Shown piece after piece: positions 1 to 9,552 of a stretch of 64,000 bases of DNA (positions within the stretch are counted from its first letter, which is position 1; the number at the start of each line of letters is the position of its first letter). This DNA comes from Scleromitrula shiraiana (lineage: Eukaryota > Ascomycota > Leotiomycetes > Helotiales > Sclerotiniaceae): contig JABELC010000002.1 in NCBI GenBank assembly GCA_028455995.1, positions 2,170,001 to 2,234,000 of the forward strand, read 5' to 3'. The notes under the pieces were generated by a model, which saw nothing but the letters and a program-made list of their open reading frames with translations, was not told the origin of the DNA and did not search any database. The position numbers and the translations under genes are program-made.

Positions 1-337
1 GGTAGCATACAAGCAAGTACATCCTGGGGAGCTTGTAATAGGAATCTTATGGGACTAATGGATTAGGAGTTCTTCACTTGAATTAATGGAAAACCCACTT
101 TCTTTTTGTTCTCATACGCATTCATCAGTGCTATATTGTTTTGGGAATAGTGAAATATAACTCAAAAAGGTGTTGATTGCAAAGTGCATAGTACAGTGGG
201 ATATAATTTAATCCATTTCTTTCCACTCGTGTATACATACTCATCTAAGTCGTTTCGGTCTAGCTCCATCTTGAACCTTCTCCTCAGTAGCAATATGCAA
301 GCCAATATAGTTTCTCTTCAATCTCCATTAGATAAGC

Positions 338-2549
338 TTATTCAAAGACAATAGCAGCCTTGATGGCACTCTTGTTTCTAATTGACTCCAATGCCTCGCC
401 CCATTGCTCAAGCTTGAATGTTTTGTTAACAATGCCTTCAACCTTGACTTTTCCTGAATCGAGATAGTCGATTGCAGCAGCTGAAGATTATTAGTATCAA
501 GATCTCTTTGTGGGCTCAACAACTTACGGAACATATAGGTCTCAGAGAAAGATCCGATAATGGTGATCTCGTCACCGAAAATCTTGCTCGGTGGCCAGCT
601 GACTTTGGCGGAGCTACTATATACACCATAGACTACAAGCTTACCTCCACGACGAACATAGTTGATCGCATCTTCGAGAATCCTGGGGCTTCCAGCTATT
701 GAACTGTTAAAACAACACAATATATAAGAAAATTGAAAACTTACTAGCTTCAACGACAATATCGAATCCATATTTGTTGTCCTCTTTAATCTTGTTGAAT
801 TGAACCTCTGGGTTGTCACGAGAAAGTTCCACGTAAACCTATACATTGGGTCAATAACATTGCACAACTTTAGAACAATATTACCACATACATCAGCAGC
901 ATCAAGCTTCTTTGCAAGGTCCATCTTCAACCCCTTAGGAGCAGCGAGTACGACCTTGCAACCTCCATTTTGGCGAAGCACTGATGATGGTTGTTAGAAG
1001 TTTTTCATTGAGAAAGAAGCATAGGATATGAATGGATCAGTTTGATGTTCCGCGGTAGTACATACTCTGAGCGAGAACAAGACCAGTGGGACCTGCACCG
1101 AACATAAGAACAGAGGATCCCATCTTTGGTGCGATCTTCTCAAGACCGTGAGCGGCACATGAAGCTGGCTCAAGGAGAGTTGCCTAAATAAATGAGTTCG
1201 GCTCTAATATTAAACGAGTAAACCATGGAACTCACATCAACGTCTGAAAGGTTTTCAATTTTGAAGACCTTTCCGGCTGGCTAATACGGTGTTAACAATT
1301 TCACTGATTGACTAGTCAAACGTCTTACGTAGGCACAGTATTCCGCAAATCCACCATCTAGGCTCCATTAGACATGAACTTTAACAAGATATAACCCACC
1401 TACCCATTGTAACACCATGAGCCTCGAATTTCTCACACATCAACAGTTGCCCACGGCGGCAGTAGAAGCACTGAGAGGATGATTAGCTTTTTTGAGGGGG
1501 GTAAATTGAAGGTGAGAGTTCCATTGCAAAAGCTCATTCCATCACAGAAGGATGAATAATAAGTAGTCATTCAAGCCCGTTGATCGGCAGTGAATGGGGT
1601 TTCATTATGGATTGTAGAGCTTGACGAGAAACAAATGAAGGGGAAACGAACCTCTTCACAAAGCTCGGAGTTACTAGGAAAGCATTAGCAGATGGTCCGT
1701 TGAGAATAAATAAAAAATACATACTCAGCTACGACTCTGTCACCGACCTTGAATGACTTGACCTTGGGTCCGGTAGCTGCAACAACACCAACTGTTTCAT
1801 GACCTATGCTGCGTCAACATTGAGAACATACGAGCATTGCGGTAAACATGGTAAGGCGAGCTTAAACTCAAAAACTATTTGAGGAGCATCGATGCAATAT
1901 TTCCGAGATGTTTATATGTCTGAAGAACGCCTGTCTAATCCTGCCCATTTATTCTTTACACGCATACAATAATGTATTGTCAAATCATGGAAAGCCGTGG
2001 TGTTTCTGAAGAACTAGAAAAGTAACAGAGGAATATGTTATGTCATACCAGGAATGAGGGGAAACTGCAATAGAAGTTATAAAGTTAGCACAAACTCTTA
2101 TCATATCATAATTCTTTAGACTAAAATCAACAAATAATAAAGTACCCATCCAGGTATACCAGAATAAAAGCATATATATAAAAGGAAGAGTCTTCGCTTT
2201 TTACTAACCTTTGCAATGAATTCTCCTTCATGAATATGCAAATCGGTTCCGCATACACCACATGCTTTAACCTTAACCAAAACATCGTTATCACGAAGCT
2301 TAGGAAGAGGTACTTCGACGATTCCATATTCTTCTGGCTTTGAGTATCTATTTGAAGCGATTTTGTATTAGTTTGAGCCTTTTGCATATGATTCTGTGCA
2401 TTATCATCCCAGTGGATGCATTGCTATTGTTCTTATTGTTGTGCAACTTATGATTACAATGATAGGAGTTGAGAGCATTGATTGGGGAAGAAGAAAGAGA
2501 TGACGACTTGGACATACTTCAAAGCTTTCATAGTAGTTGGGAGAGACAT
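338..2549 (-). CDS. Zinc-dependent medium-chain polyol/alcohol dehydrogenase (D-arabinitol dehydrogenase-like)
   Basis: NAD(P)-dependent oxidoreductase of the MDR superfamily, probably oxidising a sugar alcohol. Thirteen short exons can be joined in frame from ATG 2547-2549 to TAA 338-340. The GroES-like half has the catalytic zinc motif CGVCGTDLHIHEGEF and GHE, then a structural zinc site spaced Cx2Cx2Cx7C (CEECFYCRRG...C). The Rossmann half has GAGPTG (VLMFGAGPTGLVLAQ) and ends IKAAIVFE. Exon 3 (2049-2064) is only 16 nt and codes FPLIPG. The VVEATGSP junction needs the acceptor just before CTGGAAGC; the nearer AG gives a stop. The Uromyces ARD1-type assignment rests on overall pattern; xylitol or butanediol dehydrogenase are alternatives. 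The family and exon chain look secure, the substrate does not. Confidence 0.8.
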
Positions 2550-2898
2550 ATTGAGTTGGTATGTTATTTATTATTTCTCAAGAACGAAGGTAGGATGATT
2601 TTGAAGAAGTCTTTATGATATCTTGTTTAAAAAAAAAGTGTAGTATGAGTGACGAAAAGAATGAGAAACAACATTTGAAAATGAATGCACTTTTTTGTTT
2701 ACTCACAATATAGATTAATTGGAAGGAGCTAATTAATTACCGTAGATATAGTCCACATCGAAAAGGTAGTAGTCTACTATTAGTCTATATACTTTTGTGT
2801 ATTTAGCAAGCACGACCAACCAACTATTAGTTATCCCAATTTCTCACTGCTTTTAAATACTTGAATTCAATGTTCTATACATATTTGTTTCCATATAC

Positions 2899-2935
<37 letters not shown>

Positions 2936-3869
2936 TATCACCATCATCACCATCATCATTGAAGCTTGGGAAAATTTGTCAAATACTGAGCTGTAGTAGC
3001 ATCTCTTATAAAGAGAAGAATAGGTCACATCCTTACACTACGTACGAGAATGATATTGAATTGAGAATATAATGAGAGAATTTGAAAGTATTGTGTTGAG
3101 GTTTGAAAGCCTCAACATCAATGCTTCGTATAACAAAATGAACTAGAGTAAGATAAGGAAGCCATCGAGGCGCCGATCCCATATTCCAGGCGTTCACGTT
3201 GAACTTTATTCTCGGGGTTTCCGAGGTCTCCCCAAGAACTTGCAATTACGTTTTGCTGCACCAAGGCTGTATCAACAAAAAAGCTTGGTGTCTATTCAAA
3301 CCATTTTACCTACTATGTAAGTAGACTTCAGAATTTGATTAAGTCAAATAATATATCTTTGGTTGGTGATACATCACTAGTATTTATAAATGTGATGATA
3401 GCTATGGTGATTTTGGGATTTTTGGGATGGTGGGGAAGTCTATTGCGGGGTATACCCATATTACCTACCATGTAGCTAGAAATCATAGACCATAATTCCA
3501 CCCCAGTCGTTCAAGGGCTAATTAGGCGTACGGGGATAGTTGTTCATGTAATACCATAGATATTGTAGCAAAAATCACATATCTACAGTGCATGCTGGTG
3601 AAGTTTAAAAAGAAAGTAGGGGAACGAGAGAAGAGTATCACATCAGAAGAAACTTTTGTTTTCACATCGTGATAATTGAAGGGTATTGGAAGAAGCTCGT
3701 TATGCTACCTGACAGTTTTGAAGTGTCAACTTCCACCTTCGACCTATGCACCCCCGGCGATTACTATCACTCGACCAAACGCGCTACTGTCCAGCCCCAA
3801 CCTTTCAAGAATTCATGATGTATTATTTCTGTCGGATGCATCGAGCAAACGGAAGAAAGTAGACTAAAT
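2550..3869. other. Intergenic, 1.3 kb, with a CAT microsatellite
   Basis: This lies upstream of the polyol dehydrogenase and downstream of RPS10. It holds an imperfect (CAT)n tract at 2900-2960. The open frames at 3033-3245 and 3676-3867 lack domain-like patterns or splice partners that I can see. I see no gene here. Confidence 0.5.
2900..2960. repeat. (CAT)n microsatellite
   Basis: The tract is pure CAT triplets to about 2936, then CAT/CAC/TAT variants to 2960. It is non-coding. Confidence 0.9.
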
Positions 3870-4488
3870 CTACGAAGGGGGAGCACCACGTCCACGTCCG
3901 AAACCACCACGGCTAGAATTTTGTATTAGTCTTCATGTGCATATGCTAAAGACATGATAAAATGAACTCACAATTGAGGAGCGAACTCTCCTGGGGCAGC
4001 ACCCTCCTTAGCCTCACCACCAGCACCGGCCTCACGTCTGCGGTAATCACCACGGTCTCCACCGCCACGTCCACCACGGCCACCGAATGGCTTGCGCTCA
4101 CTGCGCTCTTCACCACCCATCATTCCACGAGGAGGAGCGTGGGATCGTTGAACCTTGATGTGGGTTGTTGGGACGATCTCAGCTGGAAGGTGGAGCCATT
4201 CACGGAGGTAGTCGAGACCCTCTGGGGTGAGGGTGTAGTAGTACCATTGCCATGAGAATTGGGTCTTGACGAAACCACGGGAGGTCAAAGATTGGCAGGC
4301 CTTGACGACGTAAAGGTTGCGAGTGTCGATATCTGGGTGCTTGGACTCATAATCCTTCTTTGCGACGAGTACTCCCTCACGGAACAAGTACTCGTGGATC
4401 TTCTTTCGGTCGGCCTTTGGAATAAGCCTAGAAAATCAATGAATTAGTTTCTTGCAGTGTACCACCAATTCTGATAGATATCTTACAT
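3870..4488 (-). CDS. RPS10: 40S ribosomal protein S10 (eS10)
   Basis: Cytosolic small-subunit ribosomal protein of 166 residues. The conserved start MLIPKADRKKIHEYLFREG, the core NLYVVKACQSLTSRGFVKTQFSW followed by QWYYYTLTPEG, and the RG-rich tail (GGRGGRGGGDRG...GRGRGAPPS) are typical of eS10. Three coding exons fit: 4487-4488, 3973-4427 plus base 3972, and 3870-3912. The first intron (4428-4486, GTAAGA...TAG) splits the start codon, with AT in exon 1 and G in exon 2. The second intron (3913-3971) leaves 43 coding nt in exon 3. The gene is divergent from SDE2. Identity is secure. Confidence 0.96.
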
Positions 4489-4777
4489 CTTGGCGGTTTG
4501 GTCGAAGTGCTTGAATTGTCGTTGTCGTAAGGAATTGTAGAAAAAGTTTCGAAGATCCAAAAGTGATAATTTTGGTTTGTGTGTGCGCTAAGAAGCGAAA
4601 GTGTGGCTGACCATATGGTCTGTGCCCAATCATCAGCCACGCGGGCTCAAGGAGCTCCTAAATCTAGCCGCCTCGCGTATCGCGAGCATATTCCGAATAA
4701 CTTCGATACCTGAAAGACAACCTTAAATTGAATTAAATAATATTGCGACAAGAACAATTCTCAGCAGTTTAATCAAC
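4489..4777. promoter_or_regulatory. Divergent promoter region RPS10 / SDE2
   Basis: These 289 bp separate the start codons of RPS10 (-) and SDE2 (+), so both promoters and 5' UTRs must lie here. The short ORFs at 4428-4640 are UTR or intron frames. No element was assigned beyond position. Confidence 0.55.
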
Positions 4778-5791
4778 ATGGATTCTCATACAGTAAATAT
4801 CTTGTTGACTTCCTTTCCAGGATTGAATTTGCCATCAACTCTATCACTACCGTTACCTGCGACAACAACCATTTTCCAACTCCAAGAAAGACTCTACGAT
4901 CGCATTCCTTATCAAAATAATCGCCTCATTCTCACAACCATCTCAAATAAACAACTCCCAGCTGAATCATCATCTCCTATCTCAGATCTCCTATCAAACC
5001 CTGAAGATGCCTTCCTTTCACTTCGACTTTCGGCACGACTATGCGGTGGCAAAGGAGGTTTTGGATCCCAACTACGTGCAGCAGGTGGTCGCATGTCATC
5101 TAAGAGAAAGAAGGGTCAAGGCGATCAGAATGGATCCAGCCGAAATTTGGATGGTCGCAGATTAAGAACGGTCAATGAAGCAAAAGCGCTAGCGGAATAT
5201 CTAGCTATCAAACCAGAAATGGCAAAGAAAGAAAAGGAAGAGAGAAGAAAACGATGGGAACAAGTTGTAGAATTAGCGGAACGTAGGGAGGAAGAGATCA
5301 AAAACGGAACTAAGGGGAAAGTAGATGGAAAATGGGTTGAGGATAAAGAGGAAGCTGGAGAGAGGACTCGCGAGGCCGTTATTGCGGCTATGAAGGCTGG
5401 CAACTACAAAGACAATTTGCTGGCCACTTCGTCAATTAGCGGCTCGGGATCAGCAGGTTCTGCTAGTGAGGAGGATGAGGTTATGGAAGGTTCAAGCTCA
5501 AAAGATACAACTCCTCCCTCTAATTCAGGATCAAGCAAACCAAAAGCTATGAGCTTCTTCGGCTTCGATGATGATGACGAGTTCATGAGCGATGATGAAG
5601 ATGAGGAAGAAGAGGAAGAGGAAGAGGAGGAAGTGAAAGCAGAGGCCATGGAAGTCGTGCAAGAGGAACTAGAAGAGCCGGAAGAAATTGCTAAAGAACC
5701 CACTCCGCCTCCAGCACCAGCCCCGACCAAAGGCAAAGGCAAAGCGAAGGCCCCAGCAAAGGGAAGAGGCAGACCAAAGAAGACTACATGA
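4778..5791 (+). CDS. SDE2: Sde2 family protein (ubiquitin-fold splicing/genome-stability factor)
   Basis: Single-exon gene of 337 residues. The N-terminal about 88 residues form an Sde2-type ubiquitin-like domain ending in Leu-Cys-Gly-Gly followed by KGGFGSQLRAAGGRMSSKRK. In characterised Sde2 proteins a deubiquitinating peptidase cuts after this Gly-Gly, releasing a fragment starting with Lys that joins the spliceosome (fission yeast) or regulates replication stress and telomeres. The middle is a charged helical region (KKEKEERRKRWEQVVELAERREEE). The C-terminal half is low-complexity and acidic (runs of Asp/Glu near residue 270) with a basic AT-hook-like end (GRGRPKK). Cleavage here is inferred from the conserved site. 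Confidence 0.88.
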   Translation: MDSHTVNILLTSFPGLNLPSTLSLPLPATTTIFQLQERLYDRIPYQNNRLILTTISNKQLPAESSSPISDLLSNPEDAFLSLRLSARLCGGKGGFGSQLRAAGGRMSSKRKKGQGDQNGSSRNLDGRRLRTVNEAKALAEYLAIKPEMAKKEKEERRKRWEQVVELAERREEEIKNGTKGKVDGKWVEDKEEAGERTREAVIAAMKAGNYKDNLLATSSISGSGSAGSASEEDEVMEGSSSKDTTPPSNSGSSKPKAMSFFGFDDDDEFMSDDEDEEEEEEEEEEVKAEAMEVVQEELEEPEEIAKEPTPPPAPAPTKGKGKAKAPAKGRGRPKKTT

Positions 5792-7065
5792 ACCTTTAAG
5801 AGGCAGTGAAATTGATGTTACAGCGTGGCGTTGGTGGCAACATGTATTTTTTGGAGGGCTTGCCTCTTGAGCTTCACGCAACGTGATTGGTTAGGCATGC
5901 AGAAATAGATTAATATATTCTCAAAAGATTTGTATTCTTCATCATATGCTAGTTGATGCAATGCCTACCACCATAATATAACATAATGATGATATATTCC
6001 CTTAAACCGCTAGTTCCTATCTCTGGACTTTCAAACGATATAGCTCCTGCACCTGCAGATCTAGACACTGACTCCAGCGTTAATGTCCTCAAGCCTAACG
6101 TACAATACCCTGTGCCTGGGGATAGATCTATACCGCAGAAATTTAGAGTCACTTCAGCTCCTCATAATTGAGATGTATAATGTATATTTTGAATTCCATG
6201 GAGAGCCAGGGCCATACTTCGGACAAGGAGAGTGAATGAGATTAATGTTTCTTGTTAGTGTGATATCACAATTAGAGAGTTTTGCACTTGTCACAACAAT
6301 ATCAAATCCTCAGTGATGAGATATTGAAAACAATACAATTCTAATAATTCGGAAAGTTAGTTGCAAGATGTTAACTTTCTTGACCTTGAGGATGTATTCA
6401 AAACGGATTTTGATAGGGCTGCTGCTTGCTGGGAGCTCCTGATAATATAGGCTTTGGATAAACGAAAAGTGGAAGATGCATAGTGAAGGGGGAATTCGAT
6501 GTGAGTTATTTAATCACTAATCCTGGTGAGGGTTGGATGTACTGAGTGAAGTAAAGTGCTCAAGGCATGCTCGCAACGAGTTTCAATCAATGGATGCCAT
6601 GGAACAGCTTAAAGGTAATGGAAGAAAAGTTGGCAAGAAAGTTTTCGACAAGATTGTAGGATAATTCTATACTTCAAGATACCTCCAAGGCCAATGTGTG
6701 TGTTTCTGTTATCATCCGTTGCAACAAGTTTAGTAGCCAGTAGGTCCGATAGTCTTCGCAAGAAACAGTACAACTGATAATCCAAATCGAATATTGCAGT
6801 CCGGAAGAGTACGGAAATGTAGCAGAAATCTTGCTTGCTGCCACGTAATAAGACCAATTCAAAGCCGGGAACACGGATTGCGAAGAACATAATTTCATGA
6901 ACATCAATATTTTCATGCCGCCACTGTAAATGAAAAAACAGATTGAATAGAATTTCAACGTTCAATTCGTCGATTTCGCATGAATGACTTTGTATGATAC
7001 ACATCCATTGGAAAAAGTCCCCCGCTCTGTGCTGCAATACTACCCCTCTATATCCCACCAATTTC
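5792..7065. other. Intergenic between convergent SDE2 and COX6B
   Basis: About 1.27 kb of 3' flanks. Short open frames such as 5986-6171 and 6674-6958 have no recognisable motifs, and the latter continues downstream of the real COX6B stop. I see no gene. Confidence 0.5.
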
Positions 7066-7560
7066 TTACTGATCGAGGCGAGCTGGGAATGTTCCGGCGT
7101 CTGTACAAATATATTAGTCAAGTTTGCATCCCACCCATTCCAATTGGGATTCCCACCACGTTGATCGTCCCATCTCCCAACCCAAGCACTTGGGCACAAT
7201 GATTTGTAGGCCAAGAAGAACTGTTCCACCGGTCAGAATGTATTGCCCCATCCGGATTTGTATTGTTCCAACGTACTTGACGGCATGGTGCGAAATCCTC
7301 GCCCTTGGCTAAGATGCACTTGTGGTAATCGACATAGTTCTGCCAGCAGTGCTTAGTCTGGTTCTGGTTAGGAAATCGAGCATCGAATCCTGTAGTGTAT
7401 CATCAGTCGGGCTATCGCGAAGGTCCTACGGCGCGGGGGCTTTAAGTACCAGCTATGATAGATGTTAGCAATCAGACCATTTTTTGACAGGGTAAACAGT
7501 AGAAATCTGAAGCGTACCAGTAACGAACTTGAATGGCTTGGTCTCACGATCGTCAGACAT
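7066..7560 (-). CDS. COX12: Cytochrome c oxidase subunit 6b (Cox12)
   Basis: Nuclear-encoded complex IV subunit of the mitochondrial intermembrane space, 85 residues. It reads MSDDRETKPFKFVT-AG-FDARFPNQNQTKHCWQNYV..., with the twin cysteine motif CWQNYVDYHKC and a second pair (FAPC, SLC), the CHCH-type fold of this family, ending DAGTFPARLDQ. Exons are 7518-7560, 7450-7452, 7277-7389, 7157-7220 and 7066-7100. The second is a 3-nt micro-exon (CTG) between introns of 65 and 60 nt. It supplies the Ala codon of Thr-Ala-Gly-Phe-Asp, conserved in the family (human Thr-Ala-Pro-Phe-Asp). Skipping it keeps the frame but loses this Ala. The gene is divergent from the NDUFA4-like gene. Confidence 0.93.
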
Positions 7561-7809
7561 GTTGGCGATTTATGACTCAAAGAGTGGAAAAGATTGAGAG
7601 GGGAGAGTGTATTGTTGTGGTAGTGGTTTATCAATTGAGACGAATGAAGTGAGGTTGATTGGAATGACCTTTCTTGAGATTCCCGAACGAAGTCGGTTAG
7701 GACCGAAGCTACTAGCGCGGGAACCCAAAACCTCAGACCACGAAGTTCAATAATAACATCAGAAGTCAAGTTTACAGATTCATTACTGGGTTTGCACAAA
7801 CTATTCAAG
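7561..7809. promoter_or_regulatory. Divergent promoter region COX6B / NDUFA4-like
   Basis: These 249 bp lie between two start codons pointing outward. Both products belong to the inner-membrane respiratory apparatus, so shared control is plausible but inferred from layout alone. Confidence 0.5.
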
Positions 7810-8280
7810 ATGCATCCAACTACCTCTTTAAGAATGTTTCAGCCTACGAAGAGAATGATGATGCCTATTCCCGTAAGTTTCTCTTATTCTCCGATTTGTT
7901 TGCGGGGTTGTTGATTGATGTTGTGACTTTGCAGAAAGAGGAGCAGAGCGGTACGTTCTTATAACTTTTAATGCCTAGCGGGGTTCGAGAGGGAATGTCA
8001 ATTACGCTGGGGAAATTCTTGCGACTGTGTAATGGCACTGATAGTTGAACCAATAGGGCATACCATCTCTCAACGTTTGCGCCAATGGAGAAAGATTCCT
8101 CCTGAGTTGGTTCCTTTGGGTATGACTTTCTAACTTCCTGAAGGACGCAGAGGGCCCCGGTTAATTGTATGCATAGGAATTGTCGTCGGTGTTGCTGTCG
8201 GATTCGCCTGTTACTCATTGGGCCGTAAGATTGTTGTTGACAAGCAAATGCGTCTTGCTCGTCAAAACAGAAAGGATTAA
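7810..8280 (+). CDS. NDUFA4 / MLRQ (B12D) family respiratory-chain protein
   Basis: Small inner-membrane protein of 81 residues in four exons: 7810-7872, 7935-7950 (16 nt), 8057-8119 and 8177-8280. The core RQWRKIPPELVPLGIVVGV, then AVGFACYSLGRK, shows the basic lead-in, Pro-Glu-Leu-Val-Pro and one membrane helix typical of fungal 'NADH-ubiquinone reductase MLRQ subunit' proteins, followed by a basic matrix or intermembrane tail. NDUFA4 was first listed with complex I and is now regarded as a complex IV component in animals. Which complex the fungal protein joins cannot be told here. The N-terminus MHPTTSLRMFQPTKRMMM is basic and could be a targeting signal. A second in-frame Met (residue 9) is an alternative start. 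Confidence 0.82.
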
Positions 8281-8596
8281 GCTACAGGCACAAAGATATT
8301 GGTGGAAATGGGTCGCAGATTGGAGCAAAGATAGCTGGATGGGCACGCATGATGGAAATAGAATGGAGGATTGTTGGAACCTCACTCGAACGAGTTGTAC
8401 AAAATTGGACCTTATTTCTCATCAATACAAAAGCCTCCCAAATTTGGTGCCCCGCATCCCTACGCTATGCTAATAAGCATTTTGAAAATAACTCCATTCC
8501 TTCCTTCAATTAAACTCCTTTAACTTCGCTCCCAAATAACTCCCCGATAATGCGCTTCCATGACCCATATCATCCGAACCCTAATGTTCAGGACAT
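8281..8596. other. Short convergent 3' intergenic region
   Basis: These 316 bp lie between the NDUFA4-like stop and the RRM-protein stop. They hold only 3' UTRs, with no repeat or ORF of note. Confidence 0.5.
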
Positions 8597-9175
8597 TTAC
8601 TCCGGCTTTGGCCCAGCTACATCTAAGCCCTCTAGACCTTGCATAGGATCATCAGGTCTATTTTGAGCCCCAGACTTTGCTTGTTCAGCAGCCATTCTAT
8701 CCTCCTCACTAACTGCGTTTTCTGCCAACCAGCCCTCCTACAACGATTATCAGTGAATGTTTATTTTCCAACATCATAACAGCGAAAACCTTTAGACTTA
8801 CCTGTTCCCACAAAGCAGTCTTACTACCAAGTCCCTCATTAGCATTCTTGGGAGGCTTTGCTGCGTTAACTTTGATCACTTTTCCGAACAACTCGGACTG
8901 GTCCATATTGTCGATGGCATCTTTGGTATCTTCTGGATCCTCAAACTCGACATACCCAAAGCCTCGATGCAGCTCGGTTGAGTTTAGTCCATCTGGCTTC
9001 CTATGTAAAGTTAATATGTATCCTCTGTCGAGGGCTGAGGATTCGAAACTTACGGTATTGAAATATCAGCAATCTCTCCAAAGGGTAAAAATGCAGCTTC
9101 AAGATTTGCTACTGTAACCATAGGCGCAAGACCACCCACATAGACAGTAGCTTTCCAACGTGCCTGATCTGTCAT
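8597..9175 (-). CDS. RRM-domain RNA-binding protein (cyclophilin-E/Cyp33-type RRM without cyclophilin domain)
   Basis: 153 residues from three exons: 9054-9175, 8802-9000 and 8597-8737. One RRM spans residues about 9-95: RNP2 is ATVYVGGL and RNP1 is HRGFGYVEF, with IDNMDQSELFGKVIKVNAAKP following. This closely resembles the RRM of the nuclear cyclophilin PPIE/Cyp33, including the phrase 'DNM...SELFG'. No peptidyl-prolyl isomerase domain follows; the tail (EGWLAENAVSEEDR...) is short and acidic. A spliceosome-associated role is inferred from this resemblance. The gene is divergent from SEC31 (377 bp). Confidence 0.85.
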
Positions 9176-9552
9176 TTTCGATAGAAATTCAATCAGCTTT
9201 GAATCTTGTATTTCTTCAATATTTCCTTTCAGTCAATGAAGCTACCGCCGCCAAAATGCATACAAATCGGAATTTTGGATCACGTGTAAGCCCTGTTTTT
9301 TAGGTTCACATCCTGGTGCGGCGGTACTATCGCTCAGACCATCCGATTACTGGGGAAAGGTGTTCACAGTGTTCACATAATATATCTCACGAACAATCAA
9401 CAATTTACACGTTTCTTGTCAACTTTACAATTTTATTTCTCGAGTAACTTTTCTAATCCAGCTCATTGAAAAGACTACTTAAAAGGCAGGCTGCAGCGAA
9501 TTTCTGCAGTGTAATTTGGATTGTTAATAAATAGTAAACAAAAGACGAGACA
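9176..9552. promoter_or_regulatory. Divergent promoter region RRM gene / SEC31
   Basis: These 377 bp lie between outward-facing start codons and contain pyrimidine-rich stretches before the SEC31 start. No specific element was assigned. Confidence 0.45.

Noticed and set aside
5404..5742. Ser-rich minus-strand ORF inside SDE2
   Set aside because: It is the antisense of the Glu/Asp run; its composition is explained by the coding strand.
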